Shown: in pieces, positions 53,053 to 62,102 of the stretch
Layout of the letters: each line of letters opens with the position of its first letter
Numbering within the stretch: position 1 is the first letter of the stretch
From: Williamsia muralis
Lineage (GTDB): Bacteria; Actinomycetota; Actinomycetes; Mycobacteriales; Mycobacteriaceae
Direction: 5' to 3'
Assembly: GCF_002735905.1 (NCBI RefSeq)
Contig: NZ_PEBD01000010.1
Span: 744,001-808,000, forward strand
Length of the DNA stretch: 64,000 bases
The notes under the pieces: generated by a model
Seen by the model: only the letters and a program-made list of their open reading frames with translations
What the model was told of the DNA's origin: nothing
The model's database searches: none
Translations under genes and position numbers: made by a program

Positions 53053-54620
53053 GCGCGCCCGAGATCGACGACGCCACCACTTCGATGCTCGGCAAGATCG
53101 CCGAGATCGAGGAACTGTTCGCTCAGGCTGCGGCCGGTGGCGGCGAGAAGAAGGTGGCCCGCCACCGCGAACGCGGCAAGCTGCTTGCTCGCGAACGCAT
53201 CGAGTTGCTGGTAGATGAGGACAGTCCGTTCCTGGAACTGTCGCCCATCGCCGCGTACGGATCCGATTTCCCTGTGGGGGCCTCGATCGTCACCGGCATC
53301 GGTGTGATCGAAGGGGTCGAATGTGTACTCGTGGCCAACGACCCGACCGTGCGTGGCGGCACATCCAATCCCTGGACACTCCGTAAGGGACTGCGCGCCA
53401 ATCAGGTCGCTCTGGAGAACCGTCTTCCACTGATCAATCTCGTGGAATCCGGGGGAGCGGACCTGCCCACGCAGAAAGAGGTGTTCATCCCCGGAGGCGC
53501 GATGTTCCGGGACCTCACCAGACTCTCTGCGGCCGGGATACCGACGCTGTCACTGGTTTTCGGCAACTCGACCGCCGGTGGCGCCTACCTGCCGGGCATG
53601 TCCGACCACACCGTGATGATCGAAGGCCAGTCCAAGGTTTTCCTCGGCGGACCGCCGCTGGTGAAGATGGCCACCGGTGAGGTCAGCGACGACGAGTCCC
53701 TCGGCGGCGCCCAGATGCACGCACGTACGTCCGGGCTCGCCGACTACTACGCGACCGACGAACGCGACGCCATCCGAATCGGTCGCCGGATCGTGGCCCG
53801 GCTCAACTGGCGTAAGCGCGGCCCGGGCCCGGTGGCAGCGAGTGTCGAACCGCGCCATCCCGAATCGGATCTGCTCGGGATCGTGCCGGGAGACCTGAGG
53901 ATCCCGTTCGATCCTCGCGACGTCATCACCCGCATCGTCGACGACAGCGTGTTCGACGAGTTCAAACCCGAGTACGGATCGTCGCTGTGCACTGGATGGG
54001 CGCGCATCCATGGCTATCCGATCGGGATCCTGGCGAATGCCCAGGGGGTGCTGTTCAGCGCCGAGGCGCAAAAGGCAACCCAGTTCATCCAGCTCGCGAA
54101 CCGCTCGGACACCCCTTTGCTGTTCTTGCACAACACCACCGGATACATGGTGGGTCAAGAATACGAGCGGGGCGGCATCATCAAACACGGCTCGATGATG
54201 ATCAATGCGGTATCGAACTCCACCGTCCCGCACATCTCGTTGCTGATCGGCGCGAGCTACGGGGCTGGCCACTACGGCATGTGCGGACGGGCGTACAACC
54301 CCCGCTTCCTGTTCAGCTGGCCGAGTGCGAAGTCGGCGGTGATGGGGGCGGCCCAACTGGCCGGAGTGATCTCGATGGTGTCGCGCGCCGCGACCGAGGC
54401 CAGGGGCGGAACGGTCGACGAAGAGGCCGACGCCGGGATGCGGGCGATGATCGAAGCCCAGATCGAGAAGGAGTCGATGCCGGCGTTCCTCTCGGGAATG
54501 CTGTACGACGACGGCATCATCGACCCCCGGGACAGCCGTACGGTTCTCGGGCTCTGCCTCTCGGCGATCGACAACGGGCCGGTGCAAGGCACCAGCAACT
54601 TCGGCGTCTTCCGGATGTGA
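53049..54620 (+). CDS. accD2: Acyl-CoA carboxylase carboxyltransferase subunit (AccD2-like)
   Basis: 523 residues from GTG 53049 (GTGA overlap). The carboxyltransferase halves are clear: NSTAGGAYLPGMSDH, GGPPLVKMATGE and, in the C-terminal half, GASYGAGHYGMCGRAYNP. This layout is that of methylcrotonyl/geranyl-CoA carboxylase beta subunits. It transfers carboxyl from biotin to a beta-methyl enoyl-CoA or similar. Gene order (acyl-CoA dehydrogenase, CT, biotin subunit, acyl-CoA dehydrogenase, crotonase) is that of Rv0975c-Rv0971c; the symbol is by synteny. Confidence 0.88.
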   Translation: MSAPEIDDATTSMLGKIAEIEELFAQAAAGGGEKKVARHRERGKLLARERIELLVDEDSPFLELSPIAAYGSDFPVGASIVTGIGVIEGVECVLVANDPTVRGGTSNPWTLRKGLRANQVALENRLPLINLVESGGADLPTQKEVFIPGGAMFRDLTRLSAAGIPTLSLVFGNSTAGGAYLPGMSDHTVMIEGQSKVFLGGPPLVKMATGEVSDDESLGGAQMHARTSGLADYYATDERDAIRIGRRIVARLNWRKRGPGPVAASVEPRHPESDLLGIVPGDLRIPFDPRDVITRIVDDSVFDEFKPEYGSSLCTGWARIHGYPIGILANAQGVLFSAEAQKATQFIQLANRSDTPLLFLHNTTGYMVGQEYERGGIIKHGSMMINAVSNSTVPHISLLIGASYGAGHYGMCGRAYNPRFLFSWPSAKSAVMGAAQLAGVISMVSRAATEARGGTVDEEADAGMRAMIEAQIEKESMPAFLSGMLYDDGIIDPRDSRTVLGLCLSAIDNGPVQGTSNFGVFRM

Positions 54621-56623
54621 TGGGAAACATGCAAACAGTACTGGTGGCCAACCGCGGCGAGATCGCACGCCGGGTCTTCGCCACATGCCGCCGTCTCGGA
54701 TTCGGCACCGTTGCGGTGTACTCGGACCCCGACGCCAACGCTCCTCACGTCCGTGAGGCAGATGTGGCAGTTCGGTTGCCGGGCAACACTTCTGCCGATA
54801 CCTACCTCAAGATCGATGCGGTGATCGCTGCCGCGCGTGCCGCCGGTGCCGATGCGGTGCACCCGGGATACGGCTTCCTGTCCGAGAACGCCGCCTTCGC
54901 CCGAGCGGTGATCGGGGCCGGGCTCACCTGGATCGGCCCCGATCCATCGGCGATCGATGCGATGGGTTCGAAGGTGAACGCCAAGGCGCTCATGGCCGAC
55001 GCCGGTGTACCGGTGTTGAGCAACCTGGATCCGGCTGCCATTGCCGCCGAGGATCTTCCGGTACTGATCAAGGCATCCGCCGGCGGTGGTGGCCGGGGTA
55101 TGCGCATCGTTCGCGACCTCGCCGACCTGGCCGCAGAGGTGGCGACCGCAGCTCGTGAAGCGCAATCGGCGTTCGGTGACGCGACGGTGTTCTGCGAGCC
55201 GTACATCGAGCGCGGCCACCACATCGAGGTGCAGGTGCTGGGCGACGCAGCAGGAAACGTGTGGGCGGTGGGCGAGCGGGAGTGCTCGATACAGCGGCGC
55301 CATCAGAAGATCATCGAGGAGGCGCCGTCACCGCTCGTGGAGCGAATCGGCGCCGCATTGCGCCGCGAACTCTTCGACGCCGCGGTGGCCGCTGCCTCGG
55401 CCATCGGTTACACCGGAGCCGGGACCGTCGAGTTCCTCGCCGACGACAACGGACGGTTCTTCTTCTTGGAGATGAACACCCGGCTGCAGGTCGAACACCC
55501 CGTCACAGAGGAGACCAGTGGGCTCGACCTGGTCGCGTGGCAACTGCACATCGCCGAGGGCGCACATCTGCCACCCGAAGCTCCGGAACCGCAGGGTCAT
55601 TCGATCGAGGTTCGCCTGTATGCCGAGGATCCCGGCGCCGACTGGCAACCCCAGTCCGGCAGGGTCGATCACGTCCACATCGCGGGCGATGCGGCCTTCC
55701 GCCGGCTGGGTGCACCCGGTGTGCGAGTGGACTCGGGCATCGAGGGCGGAAGCGAGATCTCGGTCTTCTACGACCCTATGCTCGCCAAGGTGATCAGCTG
55801 GGCACCGGATCGACGCACCGCGATCAACATCCTGGCGGGGGCGCTCGAGTCGGCGGAACTCCACGGTCCACGCACCAACCGCGACATGCTGGTGACGATG
55901 CTGCGCCGCAACGAGTTCCGTGCTGGCGACACCACCACCAAGTTCATCGACGAGATCGGTCTCGACGTCCTCTCGGCGCCTCTGGCCGGTGAGCAGCGAC
56001 GACGCGAGGCCGTCATCGCCGCCGCACTCGCCGACGCCGCCGACAACCGGAGCCGTGCGGGCGCGGATGGGGAACTGCCGTCGGGCTGGCGCAACCTGCC
56101 GTCGGCCACACAGACGAAGAACTACACGTTCGGTGAGAACACCGACGAGACGACGGTGCGATACCGGGTGACACGTGACGGTGTGGTGCTTCCGGACGAC
56201 CCGGCGGTGGCCGTGAAGACGATGCACAGAAACGCAGTGACCCTCACCGTCGCCGGCGTGGACCGCACCTTCCGGGTACGTCGACGCGACGACGCGCGCT
56301 GGGTCGATTTCGCAGGCGGGTCGGTGACGCTGAGCCGGGCACCGCGATTCGTCGATCCCGCGGAGATGAGTGCCCCCGGGTCGTTGCTCGCCCCGATGCC
56401 GGGGTCGATCATCCGGATCGCCGTCGTGGAAGGTCAGACCGTCACGAAGGGCGAGCCGCTGCTGTGGCTCGAGGCGATGAAGATGGAGCACACCATCTCG
56501 GCCTCCGCAGACGGAATCGTGGAGAAGCTGCCCATCGGGGCAGGACAACAGGTGGCCGTGGGCGAAGTGCTCGCCGTCATCTCAGAACATCGGCCGAACG
56601 AGATCGAGGGAGAGTCAGCATGA
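54620..56623 (+). CDS. accA2: Biotin carboxylase/biotin carrier subunit of acyl-CoA carboxylase (AccA2-like)
   Basis: 667 residues from ATG 54620 overlapping the CT stop (TGATG); ATG 54629 is an alternative. The biotin carboxylase ATP-grasp domain shows ASAGGGGRGMRIV and EMNTRLQVEHPVTE; the biotinyl domain has EAMKMEH with biotinylated Lys621. The middle region is the short BT-like linker of MCC-type enzymes. Together with the CT subunit it forms an acyl-CoA carboxylase, probably of methylcrotonyl- or geranyl-CoA type. Symbol by synteny with Rv0973c. Confidence 0.88.
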   Translation: MGNMQTVLVANRGEIARRVFATCRRLGFGTVAVYSDPDANAPHVREADVAVRLPGNTSADTYLKIDAVIAAARAAGADAVHPGYGFLSENAAFARAVIGAGLTWIGPDPSAIDAMGSKVNAKALMADAGVPVLSNLDPAAIAAEDLPVLIKASAGGGGRGMRIVRDLADLAAEVATAAREAQSAFGDATVFCEPYIERGHHIEVQVLGDAAGNVWAVGERECSIQRRHQKIIEEAPSPLVERIGAALRRELFDAAVAAASAIGYTGAGTVEFLADDNGRFFFLEMNTRLQVEHPVTEETSGLDLVAWQLHIAEGAHLPPEAPEPQGHSIEVRLYAEDPGADWQPQSGRVDHVHIAGDAAFRRLGAPGVRVDSGIEGGSEISVFYDPMLAKVISWAPDRRTAINILAGALESAELHGPRTNRDMLVTMLRRNEFRAGDTTTKFIDEIGLDVLSAPLAGEQRRREAVIAAALADAADNRSRAGADGELPSGWRNLPSATQTKNYTFGENTDETTVRYRVTRDGVVLPDDPAVAVKTMHRNAVTLTVAGVDRTFRVRRRDDARWVDFAGGSVTLSRAPRFVDPAEMSAPGSLLAPMPGSIIRIAVVEGQTVTKGEPLLWLEAMKMEHTISASADGIVEKLPIGAGQQVAVGEVLAVISEHRPNEIEGESA

Positions 56624-57777
56624 GCTTCGTGGAAACAGATGAGCAGAAGGCGTTACGCAGTTCGGTGGCCGGTCTCGGCGGCCGTTTCGGCCACGAGTAC
56701 TTCCTCGATTGCGCCCGCAGTGGCCGCAAGACGGACGAATTGTGGTCTGAGGCAGGAAAGCTCGGCTTCATCGGTGTGAACCTGCCCGAGGAGTACGGCG
56801 GCGGTGGCGCGGGAATGTACGAACTGTCGATCGTGATGGAAGAACTGGCCGCCATCGGTAGCGGACTGCTGATGATGGTGGTCTCCCCGGCAATCTGCGG
56901 AAATGTCATCGCGCGCTTCGGTACCGAAGACCAGAAGAAGCAGTGGCTGCCCGGACTCGCCGACGGGTCGATCACCATGGCTTTCGGTATCACCGAACCC
57001 GATGCGGGGTCCAACTCGCACAACATCACCACCACTGCGCGGCGCGACGGTGGCGATTGGCTGCTCTCGGGTCGCAAGATCTACGTGTCCGGCGTGGACC
57101 AGGCCCAGGCCGTGCTGATCGTGGCCCGCACCGAGGACGCAAAGACCGGCCGGCTCAAGCCCGCGCTGTTCATCCTGCCCACCGACGCACCGGGTTTCGA
57201 GTTCAATCAGATCGAGATGGACCTGATCAATCCCGAGAAGCAGTTCCTGCTGTTCCTCGACGACGTGCGCCTGCCGTCGACCGCGTTGGTCGGTTCCGAG
57301 GATGCGGCGCTGAGTCAACTGTTCGCCGGTCTCAATCCCGAGCGCATCATGGCAGCGGCGTCAGCTGTCGGGATGGGACGCTTCGCTCTCGCCCGAGCAG
57401 TGGAGTACGTCAACGAGCGGACCGTGTGGAAGACGCCCATCGGCGCACACCAGGCCATCGCACATCCACTGGCAGTCGGCAAGATCGAGATGGAGCTGGC
57501 CAAATTGATGATGCAGAAGGCCGCGACGCTGTACGACGCCGGTGACGACTGGGGTGCGGCCGAACCGGCGAACATGGCCAAGTATGCGGCGGCCGAGGCG
57601 TGCGTCAAGATCGTCGACTCCGCCGTACAGTCGCTCGGCGGCAACGGCCTGTCCACCGAGTACGGGCTCGCGCCGCTGCTCAACCTGTGCCGGATCGCCC
57701 GCGTGGCGCCCGTCAGTCGCGAGATGATCCTGAACTTCGTGGCGCAGAACAGTCTCGGCCTACCCAAGTCGTACTGA
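56620..57777 (+). CDS. Acyl-CoA dehydrogenase (FadE12-like)
   Basis: 385 residues; ATG overlaps the biotin subunit stop (ATGA). ITEPDAGSNSHN is the FAD-binding segment. As in the first dehydrogenase, the C-terminal catalytic Glu is not in its usual place; NPERIMAAA (Glu241) fits the G-helix base of isovaleryl-CoA dehydrogenase. Two such enzymes in one operon suggest two oxidation steps on a branched chain, as in citronellyl-CoA breakdown. Position corresponds to fadE12 (Rv0972c). Confidence 0.87.
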   Translation: MSFVETDEQKALRSSVAGLGGRFGHEYFLDCARSGRKTDELWSEAGKLGFIGVNLPEEYGGGGAGMYELSIVMEELAAIGSGLLMMVVSPAICGNVIARFGTEDQKKQWLPGLADGSITMAFGITEPDAGSNSHNITTTARRDGGDWLLSGRKIYVSGVDQAQAVLIVARTEDAKTGRLKPALFILPTDAPGFEFNQIEMDLINPEKQFLLFLDDVRLPSTALVGSEDAALSQLFAGLNPERIMAAASAVGMGRFALARAVEYVNERTVWKTPIGAHQAIAHPLAVGKIEMELAKLMMQKAATLYDAGDDWGAAEPANMAKYAAAEACVKIVDSAVQSLGGNGLSTEYGLAPLLNLCRIARVAPVSREMILNFVAQNSLGLPKSY

Positions 57778-57798
57778 GAGCGGAACCCGAGAACCGAT

Positions 57799-58560
57799 AT
57801 GGACGACATCGTCGGATACGCCGCCGAGGCGGGAATCGCGACCATCACCCTGGATTCGCCAGGAAACCGTAATGCGATCTCAGGCGCGCTGGTCGAGCAG
57901 CTGACGGCACGACTGGACGCTGCCCGCGACGACCAGGCGGTGCGAGCGGTGGTGTTGACACACACCGGCGGGACCTTTTGTGCAGGAGCCGATCTCAGTG
58001 AGGCGGGCAGAACCGGGCCAGAGGTGATGATCCATCTCATGCGGTCGATCCTCGAGTTGCCCAAGCCGGTGATCGGTCGGATCGATGGCCACGTACGAGC
58101 AGGCGGGTTCGGGTTCGTCGGGGCCTGCGATCTGGTGGCGGCGGGCCCGGCGAGCACCTTCGCGTTGACCGAAGCGAGAATCGGCGTCGCGCCATCGATG
58201 ATCTCGCTCACGGTGCTCCCCAGACTCACGTCGCGGGCGGCCGGCCGATACTTCCTCACCGGCGAGAAGTTCGACGCTCCCGTGGCCGAGGAGATCGGGC
58301 TGATCACCACCGCGGCGGCGGACTCCGAGGCGCTGGGCGGCATCGTGGCGAAATGGTGCGCCGACCTGCGCAAGGGTTCTCCGCAGGGACTCGCGGCCAG
58401 CAAGCGGCTGACCACAACGGCGATTCTGCGTGAATTCGACCGCGACGCAGCACGATTGGCAAGCGAATCGGCAGTCCTGTTCGGTTCGGATGAGGCCAGG
58501 TCTGGAATGCTCGCGTTCTTGAACAAGCAACCGCCTCCGTGGGTGGCCGAGCACCCATGA
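57799..58560 (+). CDS. Enoyl-CoA hydratase/isomerase (EchA7-like)
   Basis: 253 residues. FCAGADLSE and the GHVRAGGFGFVGACD segment form the crotonase oxyanion hole. At the usual catalytic-Glu positions it has EARIGVAPSMISLTVLP, so one of the two hydratase glutamates appears displaced; it could act as a hydratase, isomerase or methylglutaconyl/isohexenylglutaconyl-CoA hydratase. It lies 21 bases after the dehydrogenase and overlaps the TetR gene by four bases. Position corresponds to echA7. Confidence 0.85.
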   Translation: MDDIVGYAAEAGIATITLDSPGNRNAISGALVEQLTARLDAARDDQAVRAVVLTHTGGTFCAGADLSEAGRTGPEVMIHLMRSILELPKPVIGRIDGHVRAGGFGFVGACDLVAAGPASTFALTEARIGVAPSMISLTVLPRLTSRAAGRYFLTGEKFDAPVAEEIGLITTAAADSEALGGIVAKWCADLRKGSPQGLAASKRLTTTAILREFDRDAARLASESAVLFGSDEARSGMLAFLNKQPPPWVAEHP

Positions 58561-59159
58561 CGCGCGGCCCGGTACGAACTCCCCAGCAGGACCGCAGTCG
58601 GGCGACGCGCCAACGCCTGCTCGACGCGACCATCGACGTCCTCGCCGTCGATGGCTGGGCGGCGTGCAGCGTGGGTGTGGTTGCCGGCCGTGCGGGGGTG
58701 TCCCGCGGTGCGGCGCAACACCATTTCCCGACCCGCGAGGACCTCATCACCGCTGCTCTCGAGCATGTCTTCGAGAACCTGACGATGCGTGCCACCGACG
58801 AGGCCGAGCGACTCCCACCTGGTGCCGGACGGATCGAGGTCGCCGTCGCCACGGCCGTCGAGTTCTACACCGGTCAGGAGTTCAAGGCGGCATTACAGGT
58901 GTGGTGCGCAGCAGCATCCGACGAATCGCTGCGCCGGTTGATCCTGCCACTCGAGGGCCGGTTCGGAGCCGCGGCCCATTCGATGACGGTGCACATGCTG
59001 GGGGTCGACGATTCGGACCCCAAGGTCCATCGGCTGGTGCAGGCGACCCTGGACTTCGCGCGTGGGCTCGGACTGGCCGATACGTTGTCCGACGACTCCG
59101 CGCGCCGCAGGCAGGTCGTCGGGGCCTGGGCGGAGCAACTGCGGGCGTCTCTGCGCTGA
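58557..59159 (+). CDS. TetR family regulator, last gene of the carboxylase operon
   Basis: 200 residues from ATG 58557, overlapping the crotonase stop (ATGA). The HTH (SVGVVAGRAGVSRGAAQHHF) with QHHF recognition helix is typical of TetR regulators of acyl-CoA dehydrogenase operons. Encoded as the last gene of the operon that begins at 49413, it is likely an autorepressor acting on the 12-4-12 inverted repeat at 49359-49386. A CoA ester or free branched acid is the probable inducer. Confidence 0.88.
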   Translation: MTRGPVRTPQQDRSRATRQRLLDATIDVLAVDGWAACSVGVVAGRAGVSRGAAQHHFPTREDLITAALEHVFENLTMRATDEAERLPPGAGRIEVAVATAVEFYTGQEFKAALQVWCAAASDESLRRLILPLEGRFGAAAHSMTVHMLGVDDSDPKVHRLVQATLDFARGLGLADTLSDDSARRRQVVGAWAEQLRASLR

Positions 59160-59163
59160 TTTG

Positions 59164-59181
59164 TGCAACCAGAAGGTTGCA
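59164..59181. promoter_or_regulatory. ArsR-type operator 1 (TGCAACC-4-GGTTGCA)
   Basis: TGCAACC (59164-59170), AGAA, GGTTGCA (59175-59181): a perfect 7-4-7 palindrome directly after the TetR stop and before the START-like gene. Confidence 0.65.
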
Positions 59182-59197
59182 TATCGGAGCCGGGATG

Positions 59198-59215
59198 TGC
59201 AATCCTGGGGTTGCA
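59198..59215. promoter_or_regulatory. ArsR-type operator 2 (TGCAATC-4-GGTTGCA)
   Basis: TGCAATC (59198-59204), CTGG, GGTTGCA (59209-59215): same layout as operator 1 with one mismatch, 34 bases further on, about three helical turns. The ArsR protein at 59685 is the obvious candidate to bind both. Confidence 0.65.
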
Positions 59216-59239
59216 GATCAATCCGACACGGAGGACACC

Positions 59240-59698
59240 ATGACCGAAGACTTCGACCGCATCGAGCGGCAGATCGACATCGACGCACCGGCGGATCGGG
59301 TGTGGTCGCTGATCAGTGAGCCCGGTTGGTACATCAACGACTCCGAGATCACCCCCCACCGGATCGAGCGGTCCGGCGACGTCGACATCGTGCATGATCC
59401 GGTGCACGGTGCTTTTGCCCTTCGCACCGTCACGCTGGACCCGCCGAAGTACGCTGCTTTCCGCTGGATCGCCGATGTGGACGACACCGCGGGCGCCTCG
59501 ACGTTGGTCGAGTTCTGGATCGACGAGATATCCTCGGGGTCAGTGATTCTCAGGGTCGCCGAGAGCGGGTTCGCGTCTCTGCCCGGGGACGCCACCGAAC
59601 GGCGAAAGAAGTTCGACGACAACACCGAGGGATGGACCCAGGAGCTGGTTATCGCGAAGCGGCATCTCGAACTCGCTCAGGTCGATGTCCGGAGCTGA
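59240..59698 (+). CDS. SRPBCC/AHSA1-type START-like protein
   Basis: 152 residues from ATG 59240, behind GGAGGA. The start IERQIDIDAPADRVWSLISEPGW is the classic SRPBCC/AHSA1 opening, and the C-terminal helix TEGWTQELVIAKRHLE fits the family. These small proteins bind hydrophobic ligands or act as stress-related chaperones; pairing with ArsR regulators is widespread. It is preceded by two palindromes and overlaps the ArsR gene by 14 bases, so the two form a self-regulated pair. Confidence 0.88.
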   Translation: MTEDFDRIERQIDIDAPADRVWSLISEPGWYINDSEITPHRIERSGDVDIVHDPVHGAFALRTVTLDPPKYAAFRWIADVDDTAGASTLVEFWIDEISSGSVILRVAESGFASLPGDATERRKKFDDNTEGWTQELVIAKRHLELAQVDVRS

Positions 59699-60017
59699 CA
59701 CCGAACTGCCGGCAGTCTTCGCCGCGCTCGCCGACGACACCCGCTGGGGGCTGCTCGTCAGGCTGGGCAGGTCCCCGGCGTCCGCGTCGGCGCTCGCGGC
59801 GGAGTTCCCGGTCTCGCGACAGGCCATTGCCAAGCATCTGGCGATCTTGGAGGAGACGGGTCTGGTCTCGTCGTCGAAGTCCGGCCGCGAGGTGAGGTTC
59901 ACCGCGGTGGGCGCTCGGCTCAGCCGGATCGGCCGCGAACTCGATGGCATCGCGGCCGGCTGGGATCGTCGTCTTGCCGACATCAAGACCCGTGCCGAGG
60001 CCGATCCAAACAGCTAG
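59685..60017 (+). CDS. ArsR-family winged helix regulator (metal-ligand-free type)
   Basis: 110 residues. The HTH is ASALAAEFPVSRQAIAKHLAILEETGLV, with an RFTAVGARL wing. The ELCVCDL-type metal-binding Cys motif is absent, so this is a non-metal ArsR like those paired with AHSA1 proteins. It overlaps the START-like gene by 14 bases. The twin TGCAACC palindromes before the pair indicate autoregulation. Confidence 0.87.
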   Translation: MSGADTELPAVFAALADDTRWGLLVRLGRSPASASALAAEFPVSRQAIAKHLAILEETGLVSSSKSGREVRFTAVGARLSRIGRELDGIAAGWDRRLADIKTRAEADPNS

Positions 60018-60063
60018 GGCCGTCTTCATCCGCTGCCGGCGGGCCACCTGATATGAATCGGTG

Positions 60064-60882
60064 ATGACTGACACGAGCGGGGACGCAGCAGGCCGGCAGC
60101 GGGTGACCTGTGAGGTCGCCGATGGGGTCGCGCAGGTGCGGCTCAATCGGCCGGACAAGATGAACGCCCTCGATCCGGCGATGTTCGAGGCGCTCGTCGA
60201 CGTCGGGTCAGCGCTCATCGACCGCACCGACGTCTCCGCCGTGGTGATCGCCGGTGAAGGCCGGGCGTTCTGTGCCGGTCTCGACATGGGACAGTTCGAA
60301 CTGATGCAAGGTGGGGCTGCCGACGTCGTGGCCGACCGCGAACGTCTGGGCGCGGCAACAGCTTTGGGCCAACAAGCCGTGCACGTGTGGTCGCTGGTGC
60401 CCGTACCGGTCATCGCCGCCCTCCACGGCGTCGCGTTCGGTGGGGGATTGCAGGTGGCGCTCGGCGCGGACATCCGGATCGCCGCGCCCGACACCACACT
60501 GTCGGTGATGGAGATCGTCTGGGGGCTGATCCCGGACATGACCGGCACGCAGATACTGCCGGAGCTCGTCGGCCGCGACGTCGCCAAGGAGCTGGTGTTC
60601 ACCGGTCGCAGAATCAGTGGAAGCGACGCAGCCGCACTGGGTCTGGTGACCCGCACCGACGACGAACCGCTGTCCGCGGCCACGGCGCTGGCCACCGAGA
60701 TCGCAGGCAACTCCCGGGGCGCACTGGTCGAGGCCAAGGCTCTGCTCGAACTGGCCGGGCGAGTGGACCTCGCCGCGGGATTCGACGCCGAGCAGGTCGC
60801 CATCCGGAAGCTGATCGGCTCACCCGAGCAGATCGAGGTCGTCCGCAGACGCACCGAGGACATGGCACGCCGCCGACGCTGA
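60064..60882 (+). CDS. Enoyl-CoA hydratase/dienoyl-CoA isomerase family protein
   Basis: 272 residues from ATG 60064 (GTG 60061 also in frame). FCAGLDMGQF and HGVAFGGGLQVALGAD form the crotonase CoA-binding and oxyanion parts. The catalytic loop reads EIVWGLIPDMTGTQ: Glu and Asp eight residues apart as in delta3,5-delta2,4-dienoyl-CoA isomerase (Glu196/Asp204 in rat enzyme). Thus isomerase activity on a dienoyl-CoA is more likely than simple hydration. It lies 46 bases after ArsR and may have its own promoter. Confidence 0.85.
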   Translation: MTDTSGDAAGRQRVTCEVADGVAQVRLNRPDKMNALDPAMFEALVDVGSALIDRTDVSAVVIAGEGRAFCAGLDMGQFELMQGGAADVVADRERLGAATALGQQAVHVWSLVPVPVIAALHGVAFGGGLQVALGADIRIAAPDTTLSVMEIVWGLIPDMTGTQILPELVGRDVAKELVFTGRRISGSDAAALGLVTRTDDEPLSAATALATEIAGNSRGALVEAKALLELAGRVDLAAGFDAEQVAIRKLIGSPEQIEVVRRRTEDMARRRR

Positions 60883-60894
60883 CGCACGATGTAC

Positions 60895-60937
60895 GACGAA
60901 GGCCCGCACCCCTGGCGAGAGAGGTACGGGCCTCGTC
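60895..60937. terminator. Bidirectional terminator hairpin
   Basis: GACGAAGGCCCGCACC (60895-60910) pairs with GGTACGGGCCTCGTC (60923-60937) with one bulge and one mismatch, around a 12-base loop. It lies between the convergent crotonase and alcohol dehydrogenase genes. The stem is long and GC-rich. Confidence 0.75.
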
Positions 60938-60945
60938 GGGACTCG

Positions 60946-62058
60946 TCACGCCGCGTGGTGGATGACCCCGCGAATGTTCTTGCCGTCGCGAAGATCCTGG
61001 TAGCCCTGATTGACCTGTTCGAGTGAGTAGGTCTGAGTGATCAGCTCATCCAGTTTCAACTGGCCGGCGTCGTACAGCCGCAGAAGTTTGACGATGTCGT
61101 ACTGCGGATTCATCGATCCGAAGAGCGACCCCTTGATCGTCTTCTGGTTCAAGGTCAGATCGGTGCCCGACACCTGCACCGTCAACTTCGTCGGGTCCGC
61201 CAGGCCGGTGATCACCACTGTGCCGCCCTTGCCGATCACCGCGGTCGCGGCCGACACCACGTCCTGGTCGACGGTGCCGACCAGGATCAGGGCCGCGTCG
61301 GCGCCTTGGCCCCAGGTGAGTTCATTGACCTTCTCAGCGGCACTGGCCGCATCGGCGAATGCGTGTGTGGCACCGAACTTCAGCGCGGTCTCGCGCTTGA
61401 GCGGCACGGGGTCGACCACCACCACGTATTTGCAGCCGGCGCCCACCGCACCCTGTACGGCGTTGATACCCAGCCCTCCGATGCCGTAGATCACCGCCGT
61501 GTCGCCGTTGCGGAGGTTGCCGGCATTGACCGCTGTTCCCCAGCCGGACGGCACACCGCAGCCGACCAGGACGGCGGTCTCCAGCGGAAGCCAATCGTCG
61601 ACCTTCACAACCGAGTGCTGTGAGATGGTGGCGCGTTCGGCGAACGTACCGAGCATGCACATGGCGCCGAAATCTTTTCCGCCTCCGTGGAATCGGAAGG
61701 AACCGTCGGGCATCGAGCCCTCCAGGATGGTGGCGCCCATGTCGCAGAGGTTCTGCCGACCGGTCGAGCAGTAGCGACAGGTGCCGCAGTTGGGGATGAA
61801 GCTACACACCACGTGGTCGCCGGGCTTCACCTTGGTGACGCCGGGTCCCACCTCTTCGATGATGCCCGACCCTTCGTGTCCGCCGACGATCGGATAGCGG
61901 GGTGGTAGGTCGCCGTCGGTCAGGTGCAGGTCGGAATGGCAGAGTCCGGCGGCGGTGTACTTGATGAGCACCTCGCCGGGGCCCGGCCCGTCGAGTTCGA
62001 GTTCCATGATCTCGAACGGTTTGCCGGCCTCGAGTAGCACTGCGGCTTTGGTTTTCAT
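60946..62058 (-). CDS. NDMA-type zinc alcohol dehydrogenase (AdhB-like)
   Basis: 370 residues. Catalytic zinc ligands are in AGLCHSDLH and GHEGSG; the structural zinc site is [15 protein letters not shown]; the coenzyme loop is GIGGLG. It resembles the Rv0761c/AdhB group of class III-like dehydrogenases with tightly bound NAD, which use N,N-dimethyl-4-nitrosoaniline in vitro. It oxidises primary or branched alcohols to aldehydes. It is followed (upstream on the minus strand) by an aldehyde dehydrogenase 44 bases away, so the two perform consecutive steps. Confidence 0.9.
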   Translation of the reverse strand: MKTKAAVLLEAGKPFEIMELELDGPGPGEVLIKYTAAGLCHSDLHLTDGDLPPRYPIVGGHEGSGIIEEVGPGVTKVKPGDHVVCSFIPNCGTCRYCSTGRQNLCDMGATILEGSMPDGSFRFHGGGKDFGAMCMLGTFAERATISQHSVVKVDDWLPLETAVLVGCGVPSGWGTAVNAGNLRNGDTAVIYGIGGLGINAVQGAVGAGCKYVVVVDPVPLKRETALKFGATHAFADAASAAEKVNELTWGQGADAALILVGTVDQDVVSAATAVIGKGGTVVITGLADPTKLTVQVSGTDLTLNQKTIKGSLFGSMNPQYDIVKLLRLYDAGQLKLDELITQTYSLEQVNQGYQDLRDGKNIRGVIHHAA

Positions 62059-62102
62059 GATGGTCCTTTCGATGGTGTGTAGGGAGATGCCAGGAAGCGT
62101 TG

